Shown here in pieces: positions 23,903 to 33,400 of a stretch of 39,100 bases of DNA. The DNA comes from an uncultured Actinomycetes bacterium (GTDB lineage: Bacteria > Actinomycetota > Actinomycetes > Mycobacteriales > Mycobacteriaceae). Position 1 is the stretch's first letter. Each line of letters starts with the position of its first letter. The notes beneath the pieces were generated by a model. It saw nothing but the letters and a program-made list of their open reading frames with translations. It ran no database searches and was not told where the DNA came from. The stretch spans positions 1-39,100 of the forward strand of contig CAIRCP010000237.1 of assembly GCA_903877095.1 (NCBI GenBank). The letters are read 5' to 3'. Both the position numbers and the translations under genes were made by a program.

Positions 23903-25474
23903 ATGACCGACGGAACGAAAGCCTCAGGGGCGCAAGCAAAATCCGGGATGAAGATCCCCGGTTTCGCACAGCTCCAGCGGCTCGGCAAGAGCCTCATGCT
24001 GCCGATTGCGGTGTTGCCGGCCGCCGGCATCCTGCTGCGGCTGGGCCAGGACGACCTGCTCGGCCGGATCAAGGCACCGGTGATCGGACCGTTCTTCCAG
24101 GCCATGAGCGCGGCCGGCGGCGCACTGTTCTCCAACCTGGCCCTGCTGTTCGCCGTCGGTGTGGCCATCGGCTTCGCCCGTAAGGCCGACGGCTCCACCG
24201 CGCTGTCGGCGGTGGTCGGCTACCTGGTCATGCAGGCGGTGTTCAAGACCATGTCGCCGTTCGTCCTCGCGGGGGAACTCGACAAGTCCGGTGCGCAGGC
24301 CCAGATCAACTACAGCGTGTTCGGCGGCATCATCGTCGGCCTGCTCACCGCGTGGCTGTTCGACCGGTACCACACCATCCAATTGCCGCCCTATCTGGGC
24401 TTCTTCGGCGGCCGGCGGTTCGTGCCCATCGCGGTGTCGCTGACCACCCTGGTGGTGGCGTTCGCGATGAGCTACTTCTATCCGATCTTCGACGCCGGCC
24501 TGACCGGCCTGGGCAAGTTCATCGGCGGGGCCGGCGCACTGGGGGCCTTCACCTACGGGTTTGCCAACCGGATGCTGATACCCATTGGGCTGCATCACAT
24601 CCTGAACTCGTTCGTGTGGTTCATCTACGGCAGCTACACCAAGGCCGACGGCACCACCGTCACCGGTGAGCTGACCCGCTTCGCTGCTGGCGACCCGACT
24701 GCCGGCCGGCTCACCGCCGGGTTCTACCCGATCCTGATGTTCGGCCTGCCCGCCGCTGCGCTGGCGATGATTCACTGCGCCAACGCCAAGCAGAAGAAGG
24801 TGGCCTTCGGCATCCTGTCGGCGGCTGGGCTGACCGCCTTCCTCACCGGCGTCACCGAACCGCTGGAATTCGCCTTCATGTTCGTGGCGTTCCCGCTCTA
24901 CGTCGTGCACGCGGTCCTCACCGGGCTGTCGCTGGCGATCGCCTACCTGCTCGACATCCATCTCGGGTTCTCGTTCTCCGCGGGTCTGATCGACCTGCTG
25001 CTCTACGGCACCGCCCCGGCGGCCAAGAACATCCCGCTACTCGTCGGCATGGGACTGGTGTTCGCCGCGCTCTACTACGTGATGTTCCGCTTCGTCATCA
25101 CGAAGTGGAACATGCGCACTCCGGGCCGCGAGCCGGAGAGCGAATTCGAGGCCGAGCAACGCGCCAACCTCAGCGACGGCGCCGATGCGGCCACCGCGAT
25201 TCCGACCGCCGGTGCGGTGGCCACCGCCACCCGGCCGCGCGCCGACACCAAGGCCGAGCAGTTGATCGCCGCCTTCGGCGGCCGGGAGAACCTCGTCAAC
25301 GTCGACGCCTGTATCACCCGGCTGCGGATGGACGTGGCCGACACGTCGCTGGTCGACCACGGTCGCCTCAAGGCACTCGGTGCGGCCGGCGTCATCGAGG
25401 TCGGCAGCAGCGTGCAGGCGGTGTTCGGCACCCAGGCCGAGGCGCTCAAGAACGAGATTCTGGACGTGATTTAG
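23903..25474 (+). CDS. nagE: PTS N-acetylglucosamine-type EIICB permease
   Basis: The 523-aa membrane protein has an EIIC domain (about 1-400) with about ten helices. Family motifs include [34 protein letters not shown] and [14 protein letters not shown] linker rich in Ala and Thr and the EIIB domain (about 448-523) follow, with phospho-accepting C470 in [10 protein letters not shown]. It imports and phosphorylates GlcNAc to GlcNAc-6-phosphate, the substrate of the divergent nagA/nagB genes. The absence of a fused IIA domain is made up by the divergent IIA gene. No GntR-family regulator is in the window. A perfect 18-bp inverted repeat follows 5 bp after the stop. Confidence 0.93.
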   Translation: MTDGTKASGAQAKSGMKIPGFAQLQRLGKSLMLPIAVLPAAGILLRLGQDDLLGRIKAPVIGPFFQAMSAAGGALFSNLALLFAVGVAIGFARKADGSTALSAVVGYLVMQAVFKTMSPFVLAGELDKSGAQAQINYSVFGGIIVGLLTAWLFDRYHTIQLPPYLGFFGGRRFVPIAVSLTTLVVAFAMSYFYPIFDAGLTGLGKFIGGAGALGAFTYGFANRMLIPIGLHHILNSFVWFIYGSYTKADGTTVTGELTRFAAGDPTAGRLTAGFYPILMFGLPAAALAMIHCANAKQKKVAFGILSAAGLTAFLTGVTEPLEFAFMFVAFPLYVVHAVLTGLSLAIAYLLDIHLGFSFSAGLIDLLLYGTAPAAKNIPLLVGMGLVFAALYYVMFRFVITKWNMRTPGREPESEFEAEQRANLSDGADAATAIPTAGAVATATRPRADTKAEQLIAAFGGRENLVNVDACITRLRMDVADTSLVDHGRLKALGAAGVIEVGSSVQAVFGTQAEALKNEILDVI

Positions 25475-25479
25475 CCATC

Positions 25480-25532
25480 GAGACTGCGCACAGATCGCGT
25501 TTCGGCGTGAAATGGCGATCTGTGCGCAGTCT
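25480..25532. repeat. perfect 18-bp inverted repeat between convergent genes
   Basis: Arms AGACTGCGCACAGATCGC (25480-25497) and its exact complement (25515-25532) flank a 17-nt loop that itself contains TTTC/GAAA. It begins 5 bp after the PTS gene stop and ends 11 bp before the stop of the convergent small gene. It has no U-tract, so it may be a bidirectional terminator without one, or a dispersed intergenic repeat. Confidence 0.85.
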
Positions 25533-25543
25533 GGGCGTAATGA

Positions 25544-25777
25544 CTAGTTCGCCGGCGGCGTCAACGGCGCGTACTGCGGAGTCGACTTCGGCGTGAGCGG
25601 CAGGTAGCTCGCCTGCGTCCTGGGGGTCAGCAGCGCGCAGGTGTGCTCGGCCAGGCAGGGCGGCTGGGTGTCGGTGCCGGGGGAGGCCTGGCTCGACGGC
25701 GCGAAGGCCAGTGCCCCGCCGATCAGTGCCGCCCCGGCGGCGCTCAGGACTGCGGCGGACAACGTTCGCTCGAACAT
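25544..25777 (-). CDS. small secreted protein
   Basis: The 77-aa product has a signal peptide (MFERTLSAAVLSAAGAALIG to SSQA) and a mature part of about 45 residues. The mature part has two close cysteines (PPCLAEHTCALL) and a Pro/Thr-rich tail with repeats of LTP (LLTPRTQ, PLTPKST, PLTPPAN). TTGGAG precedes the ATG at 25777 at proper spacing, which decides the start. No known family was recognised. It is divergent from the acyltransferase gene, with 152 bp between them. Confidence 0.7.
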   Translation of the reverse strand: MFERTLSAAVLSAAGAALIGGALAFAPSSQASPGTDTQPPCLAEHTCALLTPRTQASYLPLTPKSTPQYAPLTPPAN

Positions 25778-25915
25778 GGCGAGTCTCCAATCTGTTGGTT
25801 GTGCCCGGCTTCGGTCGCCGGACTGGTGCCGACAGTAGGAATACGGTCTAGGCGCCATATAGCGGCGACGTAAGTGCCCGCTATGAGCCTGCGTCGTCCG
25901 GCGGACCACGCCCCG

Positions 25916-25921
25916 TATCGT
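25916..25921 (+). promoter_or_regulatory. -10 box of a probably leaderless operon
   Basis: TATCGT (TANNNT) lies 8 nt before the ATG at 25930, and no Shine-Dalgarno precedes that ATG. The spacing fits a leaderless transcript for the acyltransferase operon. Confidence 0.45.
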
Positions 25922-25929
25922 CGCGTGCG

Positions 25930-27096
25930 ATGAATGCCGTGCGAACCGGAGAGATCAAAGCGCTGACCGGTTTGCGCATCGTCGCCGCGTTGTGGGTCGT
26001 GCTGTTTCACTACCGCCCGCCGCTGTGGGCGGCGTCCCCGCTGCTGCACGACGCTGCCGCACCATTGTTCGACGCCGGCGCCCAGGGCGTGGACCTGTTC
26101 TTCATCCTCAGCGGATTCGTGCTGACCTGGAACTACCTCGACCGCATGGGTCCGGCGTGGTCCACCCGCGGGACAGTGCACTTCCTGTGGCTGCGGCTGT
26201 CCCGGGTGTGGCCGGTCTATCTGGTCACCATGCACCTGGCTGCGGTGTGGATCATCGTCACGCTGCACGTGGGCAACGTCCCGTCGCCGGATGCCGAGAA
26301 GCTGACGGCGATCAGCTATGTCCGGCAACTGCTGATGGTCCAGTTGTGGTTCGAGCCGTTCTTCGACGGCACCAGCTGGGACGGGCCGGCCTGGTCGATC
26401 AGCGCAGAGTGGCTGGCCTACCTGCTGTTCGGCGGCCTGGTTCTGGTGGTCTTCCGGATCGCGCGGGTGACGCGGGCCCGAATGTTGCTGGTGCTAGCCG
26501 TCTTTGCCGCCCTGCCGCCGACGCTTCTGCTGCTCGGCACCGGGCTGTTCTACTCGCCGTGGAGTTGGCTGCCGCGGATTCTCGCGCAGTTCACCGCCGG
26601 CGCACTGGCCTGTGCGGCGGTCCGGCGGTTGCGGCTCTCCGGCCGGGGCCGGCTCGCCGCCGGTTACCTGTCGGTGCTACTGGTCGCGGCGATCGTCGGG
26701 GGCCTGTACTACTACGACGCCCACCCGGTGTCGGGCATGGTCGACTCCGGCGGCCTGACGTCGGTGCTGTACCTGCCACTCGTGGTTGCCCTGTCGGTGG
26801 GCACCGGCCCGCTGCCGGCGTTGCTGTCCACCCGGCTGATGCGCTACGGGGGACGTATCTCGTTCAGCCTCTACATGATTCACGAGCCGGTGCACACGAT
26901 CTGGGACTGGATGGTGCAGCAGTACCGCATCGTCCTGCCGATGTCGACGGCCAAACTGGCGGCTGCGGGCCTGATCGTGGTGGCGGTTCTCGCGGCGATG
27001 GCGCTCTACCACCTTGTCGAGGAACCGGCCCAGCGCTGGATGCGGCGGATGGTCCAGCCGCATGACGATCAAGCTGCGACGAAGGAGCCGCGATGA
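25930..27096 (+). CDS. membrane acyltransferase (acyltransferase_3/OafA-like)
   Basis: The 388-aa polytopic protein has about ten helices. Conserved features of acyltransferase_3 proteins include GLRIVAALWVVLFHYRP with the invariant H, GVDLFFILSGFVLTW, and WSISAEWLAYLLFG. The C-terminus has ISFSLYMIHEPVH and a short basic tail. Such enzymes O-acylate cell-envelope glycans or lipids across the membrane. The arrangement with an SGNH hydrolase next to it resembles Rv0517-Rv0518 of M. tuberculosis. It is first in a four-gene cluster with short gaps or overlaps. A leaderless start is likely. Confidence 0.9.
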   Translation: MNAVRTGEIKALTGLRIVAALWVVLFHYRPPLWAASPLLHDAAAPLFDAGAQGVDLFFILSGFVLTWNYLDRMGPAWSTRGTVHFLWLRLSRVWPVYLVTMHLAAVWIIVTLHVGNVPSPDAEKLTAISYVRQLLMVQLWFEPFFDGTSWDGPAWSISAEWLAYLLFGGLVLVVFRIARVTRARMLLVLAVFAALPPTLLLLGTGLFYSPWSWLPRILAQFTAGALACAAVRRLRLSGRGRLAAGYLSVLLVAAIVGGLYYYDAHPVSGMVDSGGLTSVLYLPLVVALSVGTGPLPALLSTRLMRYGGRISFSLYMIHEPVHTIWDWMVQQYRIVLPMSTAKLAAAGLIVVAVLAAMALYHLVEEPAQRWMRRMVQPHDDQAATKEPR

Positions 27097-27159
27097 GGAA
27101 TGCGGCAATCGGATAGCGCGCCGGCATTACGCTGACGTCACTGTGAGGTGGGGACGACC

Positions 27160-27840
27160 ATGAGGAAAGCCGCCGTTCGCGCCGTCGCGGCGATCGTGAT
27201 CGCCGTCGCCGGCGCGGTTCCGGTGTGGACGGCGCCCGCCGGGCGTGCCGACGTGCCGGCCCACGTCGCCGTCATCGGCGACTCGTACACCACCGGATCC
27301 CGCGAGGGCGGCAATGGTCCGCTGTCCTGGACCGCGCAGGCGTGGAAGCTGCTGGCCCAGATGGGTATTCAGGTTCAGGCGGATGTCGCAGCCGAGGGCG
27401 GGGCCGGCTACGGGCAGCCGGGAAACCGCGGCAGTGTCTTTCAGGATCTGACGGCCCGGGCGGTGCGCCGCAACGACGCGTTGGTGGTGTTCTTCGGCTC
27501 CCGCAACGACCAACCGGTGAACCCGGCGCAGCTACCCGGTTTGGCCGCCGCTACGTTCCACCTGGCGCGCTTCATCGCCCCGGACGCTCACGTGCTGGTG
27601 ATCGGGCCGCCCTGGCCGTCGAGCACCCCGCCGCCCGCCGTACTGGCGATCCGCGACACCCTGCGGACCCAGGCCGCCGCGATCGGGGCGACCTTCGTCG
27701 ACCCGATCGCCGAGGACTGGTTGGTCGGGCGTGCGGATCTGATCGGCCAGGACGGGGTGCATCCCACCGACGCCGGGCACGCCTACCTGGCCGCGAAGAT
27801 CGCCCCGCTGATCTCCGGCCAGCTGACCACCGGAGTCTGA
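27160..27840 (+). CDS. exported SGNH-fold esterase/acetyltransferase
   Basis: The 226-aa secreted protein has an N-terminal signal sequence (KAAVRAVAAIVIAVAGAVPV). SGNH/GDSL blocks are present: GDSYTTG with nucleophile S42, GGAGYG (block II), GSRND with N116 (block III), and DGVHPTDAGH with D198/H201 (block V). Catalysis is therefore expected. SGNH partners of acyltransferase_3 proteins commonly transfer or remove acetyl groups on envelope glycans, so the two probably work on one substrate. The ATG at 27160 has a purine-rich GGTGGGG upstream; a GTG at 27148 is an alternative. The S53 peptidase gene follows by 6 bp. Confidence 0.88.
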   Translation: MRKAAVRAVAAIVIAVAGAVPVWTAPAGRADVPAHVAVIGDSYTTGSREGGNGPLSWTAQAWKLLAQMGIQVQADVAAEGGAGYGQPGNRGSVFQDLTARAVRRNDALVVFFGSRNDQPVNPAQLPGLAAATFHLARFIAPDAHVLVIGPPWPSSTPPPAVLAIRDTLRTQAAAIGATFVDPIAEDWLVGRADLIGQDGVHPTDAGHAYLAAKIAPLISGQLTTGV

Positions 27841-27846
27841 ATTCCG

Positions 27847-29478
27847 ATGCCGCTGCTGGATTCTCCGCGCCCCGGCCGCGCCGCAGTGCGGTCCCGCCTC
27901 GCAGTGGCCGGGGTCGTCGCCGCCGCGGTGATCGGGCCCATCGCCGTGCACCGGACCGCACCGTCGCCGGTGATCGACGGCCCGTACGCGCGGCTGCTGG
28001 CCGAGTCCACCGACCTCGGCCCTGCCCGGGGAGCCCCGGTGCGGCTCATCGCCGCGCTGAACCGGCCGGCGATGCCACTGGGGCTCAATCAGTGGGCGTC
28101 TCTGCGCGGCTTGACCGTTCACTGGCGGGCCGGGGACGCCTGGGCCGTCGTCGAAGGTGCCCCGGACGCCGTCGCCGCGGCGTTCGGGGTGTCCATCCGG
28201 CGCTATCGGGCCCGCGGCGGCGAGGTCTTCGACGCCGCCGCGCAGCAACCCGGCGTCCCGGCTCCGGCCTCCGGAGAGGTCGCCGGGCTGGGCCGGATCC
28301 TGACCTACACGCCGTATCGGGAGGGGTTGCCGCCGACTCCGCCCCGCGACGTGCCGGGCGGCGGACTGCTGCCCACCCAACTGGTGAGCGCCTACAACAT
28401 GACCGGGCTGACCCGTCTCGGATTCACCGGCAAGGGTTCCACCGTGGTGGTGTTCAGCTTCGACGGTTTCGACCAAGCCGATCTGGACAGCTTCGCGGAC
28501 TGGTTCGACGTCCCGCGGTTCACCCCGCAGGTGGTGGGCGGGATGCCGCCGCACCGCACCGGTGAATCCACCATGGACCTGCAGATGATCCACGCCATCG
28601 CGCCGGACGCCACGCTGGTGATGGTCAACGCCCGCCCTACCGTCGAAGGCGGCGGCGTGGCCGGCGAAGGAACGGCGTACGAGAAACTCGGCAAGCTGAT
28701 GGAGTCGGTGGACCGCAAGTTCCCCGGAGCGGTGTGGAGTCTGTCGGTCGGGTGGGGCTGCGACCGGCTGATGACCGCCGCGGACCTGGCCCCGGTCCGA
28801 TCCGCGCTCGCTGCCGCACACCGGCACGGGACCACGGCCTTCGACGCCACCGGCGACATGGCCGGCCTGGAGTGCCGCGGCGGCAAACGGTGGTCGGACC
28901 CGCCCAGTCCCGATGACGTCGGGGTCGACGCCGTCGCCTCGGTGCCGGAGATGACCGCCGTCGGCGGCACCACGCTGTCCACCGACGCCGGCGGCGGCTG
29001 GCTGGCCGAACAGTCCTGGTACGACGTGCCGCTCACCCAGGGTTCCGCGGGCGGGGCGTCGGCGCTTTTCGGGCGCCCGCCGTGGCAGAACGTGGAGGCT
29101 GCGGCCGGGCCGGCCGACCGGCGGCTGGTGCCGGACGTCGCCGCCGTTGCCGACCCGTTCACCGGGGTGAAGTTCGTCTACCGCCAGCAGGTGGTCATCG
29201 GGGGCGGCACATCGCAGGCCGCGCCGCTGTGGGCCGGTATCGCCGCGGTGGTGAACCAATTGCTGACGTCCCAGGGTCTGCGGCCACTGGCTGACCTCAA
29301 CCCGCTGCTCTATACGGTGGCGAAAGGCTCAGCGCTGCCGGGCTTCCGGGACATCGAACTAGGCGGGAACGCCGTCAGCCCGGGAAACCGCGGCTACGAC
29401 ATGGTGACCGGACTGGGCAGCCCCAACGTCGGCAACCTCGTCAAGGACATCGTGCTGATCCGGACCGAACGCGCATGA
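27847..29478 (+). CDS. S53-family (sedolisin/kumamolisin-like) serine-carboxyl peptidase
   Basis: The 543-aa protein has an N-terminal signal anchor (about 18-35), a pro-kumamolisin-type activation domain (about 55-165) and a peptidase S53 domain. The catalytic Glu and Asp are probably E240 and D244 (GESTMDLQMIHAIAP), the oxyanion Asp D337 (AFDATGDMAG), and the nucleophile S456 in GGTSQAAP. A calcium site is suggested by GFRDIELGGN and GYDMVTGLGSPN at the C-terminus. S53 enzymes are usually active at acid pH after self-removal of the propeptide. It is 6 bp from the SGNH gene and overlaps the next gene by 4 bp (ATGA), so it is a tight operon member. Confidence 0.92.
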   Translation: MPLLDSPRPGRAAVRSRLAVAGVVAAAVIGPIAVHRTAPSPVIDGPYARLLAESTDLGPARGAPVRLIAALNRPAMPLGLNQWASLRGLTVHWRAGDAWAVVEGAPDAVAAAFGVSIRRYRARGGEVFDAAAQQPGVPAPASGEVAGLGRILTYTPYREGLPPTPPRDVPGGGLLPTQLVSAYNMTGLTRLGFTGKGSTVVVFSFDGFDQADLDSFADWFDVPRFTPQVVGGMPPHRTGESTMDLQMIHAIAPDATLVMVNARPTVEGGGVAGEGTAYEKLGKLMESVDRKFPGAVWSLSVGWGCDRLMTAADLAPVRSALAAAHRHGTTAFDATGDMAGLECRGGKRWSDPPSPDDVGVDAVASVPEMTAVGGTTLSTDAGGGWLAEQSWYDVPLTQGSAGGASALFGRPPWQNVEAAAGPADRRLVPDVAAVADPFTGVKFVYRQQVVIGGGTSQAAPLWAGIAAVVNQLLTSQGLRPLADLNPLLYTVAKGSALPGFRDIELGGNAVSPGNRGYDMVTGLGSPNVGNLVKDIVLIRTERA

Positions 29479-30197
29479 GCCAGGATTCGGTCACCGGGTA
29501 CGCCGTACCGCCCGGCCGATACGAGGTTCCGCCCAGGCGAGGCCCGAAGTACGTGGCGACGCTGGGGGTGTGGGCGCTGGCACTGGCGATCGGCATGGTG
29601 ATCCTGAGTGTCGTCGACGCCCGGGTGGCCGACGTGCCGAACCGATACGTCTGCCCGCCGGACTGCGGACGGCCGCCCACCGGGCTTCCGGTGGCGGTGA
29701 ACCCGCGTTTCACCGCGCCGGGCGGGGAGTTCTCGGTGTCCTATCCGGCGCCGGGCGCCGCCTACGACGTGACGACCGACGCCAAAGGGGTCACCGCGGT
29801 CTGGACGGCGGGTGACGGCGGAACGATGCGGCTGGCCGGGCGCCCGGCGCAGGGACGCACCGCCGGCGACATCGCCCAGGGACTGGTGGACGACGTCTTC
29901 CCCGACGCCCGGCTGGTCTACGAACTGCCCAACGCAACGGTCGGCTATCAACCTGGATACGGTGCGGCCTACGATTTCCGGCCGCTGGCCGCGTCCAGTA
30001 AGGCCGACCTACTGAGGGTCATCGCCGTCGTCGCGGTGAAGAACGACTTCGCTCTGATCGCGGTCGCCGGGGGGCCGTTCCGCGAGTTCACGCCGTTGTT
30101 CGGGCCGGGGCCGCCGTCACCGGCGAATCTGCAGATCGCCCAGGACATGGGCAAATACGTCAACAGTTTCAGTTGGCGCGGCGACCCGCCGCGCTGA
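29475..30197 (+). CDS. membrane-anchored protein of unknown function
   Basis: The 240-aa protein has a short Pro/Arg cytosolic tail, one transmembrane helix (about 31-47) and an exported domain of about 190 residues. The exported domain begins with a Cys pair (YVCPPDCGRPP), then GEFSVSYPAPGAAYDV and a beta/alpha mix ending in KYVNSFSWRGD. The start overlaps the peptidase stop (ATGA), indicating co-translation. I recognise no named family. It may be a partner or scaffold for the peptidase or acylation enzymes in the operon. Confidence 0.85.
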   Translation: MSQDSVTGYAVPPGRYEVPPRRGPKYVATLGVWALALAIGMVILSVVDARVADVPNRYVCPPDCGRPPTGLPVAVNPRFTAPGGEFSVSYPAPGAAYDVTTDAKGVTAVWTAGDGGTMRLAGRPAQGRTAGDIAQGLVDDVFPDARLVYELPNATVGYQPGYGAAYDFRPLAASSKADLLRVIAVVAVKNDFALIAVAGGPFREFTPLFGPGPPSPANLQIAQDMGKYVNSFSWRGDPPR

Positions 30198-30253
30198 GGA
30201 TCGTCGCGATGCCTCAACCGTTGCACTCGCCGGCCAAAGACAAAACCAGGTCG

Positions 30254-30433
30254 TCAGGCCGGTGGGGGAGGAGCGCCGTTGGTGTCGTCCCCGTCGCTGT
30301 CCGAACCGATGTCGGGGTGCGGATTGGGCACCGCGGGCTGCTTCTTCAGCCAGTCCTTGAGTTTGAAAAGCTCGCTGGCAACCAAACCCATGCCGAGCAG
30401 CAGCACACCGCCGATGATCAGCGCAATTGTCAT
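30254..30433 (-). CDS. small single-pass membrane protein
   Basis: The 59-aa product has one N-terminal helix (MTIALIIGGVLLLGMGLVAS), an amphipathic stretch (ELFKLKDWLKKQ) and an acidic, Asp/Ser-rich disordered tail ending in prolines. GGAAGGGG precedes the ATG at 30433 with proper spacing. It is transcribed toward the S53 operon and lies between it and hrpA, divergent from hrpA. The function is unknown. Confidence 0.65.
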   Translation of the reverse strand: MTIALIIGGVLLLGMGLVASELFKLKDWLKKQPAVPNPHPDIGSDSDGDDTNGAPPPPA

Positions 30434-30474
30434 GGGTGCGCCCCTTCCGTTCTCTTTCCGAGGGCCTATCCAAC

Positions 30475-30480
30475 TATCCT
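30475..30480 (+). promoter_or_regulatory. -10 box of a probably leaderless hrpA transcript
   Basis: TATCCT lies 7 nt upstream of the GTG at 30488, with no Shine-Dalgarno between. This fits a leaderless mRNA. Confidence 0.45.
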
Positions 30481-30487
30481 GGTCCCA

Positions 30488-33400
30488 GTGTCCCAGCCGC
30501 CTTCCGCTGATGTGCGCCAGTTGCGTGCCAGGCTGGACGGACTGACCATCCGCGATGCCGCCCGCCTGGGCCGTCGGCTGCGCACGTTGCGCAGCCCGGT
30601 CAGCGAGGCAACGCTCGCCGACTTCTCCCGTCAGTTCGCCACGGCCGAGGCGGTGATCGCCACCCGGACGGCGGCGGTTCCCACGATCACCTACCCCGAC
30701 CTGCCGGTCAGCCAGGTGCGCGGCGAACTGGCCGCGGCGATCACGGCGCATCAGGTGGTGGTGGTGGCCGGCGAGACCGGATCGGGCAAGACCACCCAGT
30801 TGCCCAAGATCTGCCTGGAACTCGGCCGCGGTGTGCGGGGCATGATCGGGCACACCCAGCCGCGCCGACTGGCTGCCCGGACGGTCGCCGATCGCATCGC
30901 CGAGGAACTAGGCACGCCGCTCGGGCAGGCCATTGGTTACAGCGTGCGGTTCACCGACAACGTCAGCGACCGCACCCTGGTCAAGCTGATGACCGACGGC
31001 ATCCTGCTCGCCGAGATCCAGCGCGACCGGCGGCTGCTGCGCTACGACACCCTGATCCTCGACGAGGCGCACGAGCGCAGCCTGAACATCGACTTCCTGC
31101 TCGGCTACCTGCGCGAGCTGCTACCGCGACGGCCCGACCTCAAGCTCATCGTCACCTCGGCCACCATCGAACCGCAGCGGTTCGCCGCGCACTTCGGCGG
31201 CGCCCCGATCGTCGAGGTGTCGGGGCGCACCTATCCGGTCGAAATCCGTTACCGCCCTTTGGAATTGCCCGCGCCGAGCGACCAGGGAAATAACCCGGAC
31301 GACCCCGACGACGAAGTCGTCCGCGTCGAGCCCCGCGACCAGACCGAGGCGATCATCGATGCGCTGGGAGAACTTTCGGCCGAGCCGCCCGGTGACGTTC
31401 TGGTGTTCCTGTCCGGGGAGCGGGAGATCCGCGACACCGCCGAGGCGATCAACGCCCACTTCCGCACGTCGCGGCGTGACGTCGAGGTACTGCCGCTGTA
31501 CGCCCGGCTGCCCACCGCCGATCAGCACAAGGTGTTCGTCCCCAACTCAAGCCGGCTGACCCGACGGGTGGTGCTGGCCACCAACGTCGCGGAAACCTCG
31601 TTGACGGTCCCGGGTATCCGCTACGTCGTCGACCCCGGCACCGCCCGGATCTCCCGCTACAGCCGGCGCACGAAGGTGCAACGGCTACCGATTGAACCGA
31701 TCTCACAGGCATCGGCGGCACAGCGGGCCGGACGGTCGGGACGCACCTCGCCAGGGGTGTGCATCCGGCTGTATTCCGAACAGGACTTCGCCAGCCGGCC
31801 CCGCTTCACCGACCCGGAGATCCTGCGGACCAACCTCGCCGCGGTCATCCTGCAGATGGCCGCGCTGCAACTCGGCGACGTCGCCGAATTCCCCTTCCTC
31901 GACCCGCCCGAACGCCGCAGCATCAACGACGGCATCGCGTTGCTCCAGGAACTCGGCGCCTTCGACGACTACGGCGACATCACCGATCTCGGCCGCCGAC
32001 TCGCTCAGCTTCCCGTCGACCCCCGGCTGGGCCGGATGATCCTGCAGGCCGATACCGAGGGGTGCCTGCGGGAGGTGCTGATCATCGCCGCTGCGCTGTC
32101 GATCCCCGATCCCCGCGAGCGCCCCGTCGACCGGGAGGAGGCAGCCCGCGCCAAGCATGCCCGTTTCGCCGACGAGAGCAGCGACTTCATGTCCTACCTC
32201 AATCTGTGGCGATATCTGCGCGGCCAGCGGAAGGCGTTGTCCGGCAGCGCGTTCCGGCGGATGTGCCGGGAGGACTTCCTGCACTACCTGCGGATCCGGG
32301 AGTGGCAGGACCTGGTCGGTCAGCTGCGCAGCATCGCCGCCGGGATCGGCCTGCGCTCCGGGGAGGAGTCCGACCGCGAGCACGAGGGGGCCGAACCGGC
32401 TGATGCCGCGCGTGTCCATGCCGCACTGGTGTCCGGACTGCTGTCCCACGTCGGTCTGCGCGACGGCGAATCCCGCGAATACACCGGCGCTCGTAACGCG
32501 AAATTCGTCCTGGCTCCCGGCTCCGTCCTGACCCGGCGTCCACCGCGATGGCTGGTGGTGGCCGATCTGGTCGAGACCAGCCGGCTCTACGGGCGCACCG
32601 CGGCACGGATCGAACCCGAGATGGTCGAACGGGTGGCCGGCCATCTCGTCCAGCGCACCTACAGCGAGCCGCACTGGGACGCCCAGCGCGCCGCCGTCAT
32701 GGCCTTCGAGCGGGTGACGCTGTTCGGCCTGCCGCTGGTGGCCCGCCGTCGGGTCGGGTACGCGGCGGTCGACCCGGTGGCGGCCCGCGAACTGTTCATC
32801 CGCCATGCCCTGGTCGAGGGAGACTGGCAGAACCGCCACCACTTCCTCGCCGACAACGCCCGGCTGCGCGAGCACCTGTCGGAGTTGGAGGAACGCGCGC
32901 GACGGCGTGACCTGCTGGTTGACGACGACGAGATCTTCGCCTTCTACGACGCCCGCATCCCACCGGATGTGTTGTCCGGCAAGCACTTCGACGGCTGGTG
33001 GCGCAAGCAGCGTCCCAAGACCCCAGACCTGCTCACCATGTCCCGCAACGATCTGCTGCGGATCGCCCCAGAAGACTCGCGGGCCGACGGCGGCCTCCCC
33101 GACCAATGGCGCGCCGGTGACCTGTCGCTGCCGCTGAGCTACCGCTACGAACCCGGCGCGGCCGACGACGGCGTCACCGTGCATATTCCGGTGGCGGTGC
33201 TGGCCCGCCTCGGCGGGCAGGAGTTCAGCTGGCAGGTGCCCGCGCTGCGCGAGGAACTGGTGACCGCACTGATCCGCTCACTGCCGAAGGATCTGCGCCG
33301 CAACTTCGTTCCCGCTCCGGACACCGCCCGCGCCGTGCTCGCCGGGATGCCGCCGTCCGACGAGCCGCTGCTGGAGACGCTGCAACGTGAACTGCACCGT

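Noticed and set aside
27532..29259. 575-codon minus-strand open frame opposite the SGNH and S53 genes
   Set aside because: It has no domain, and the opposite strand carries complete catalytic motifs for two enzymes.
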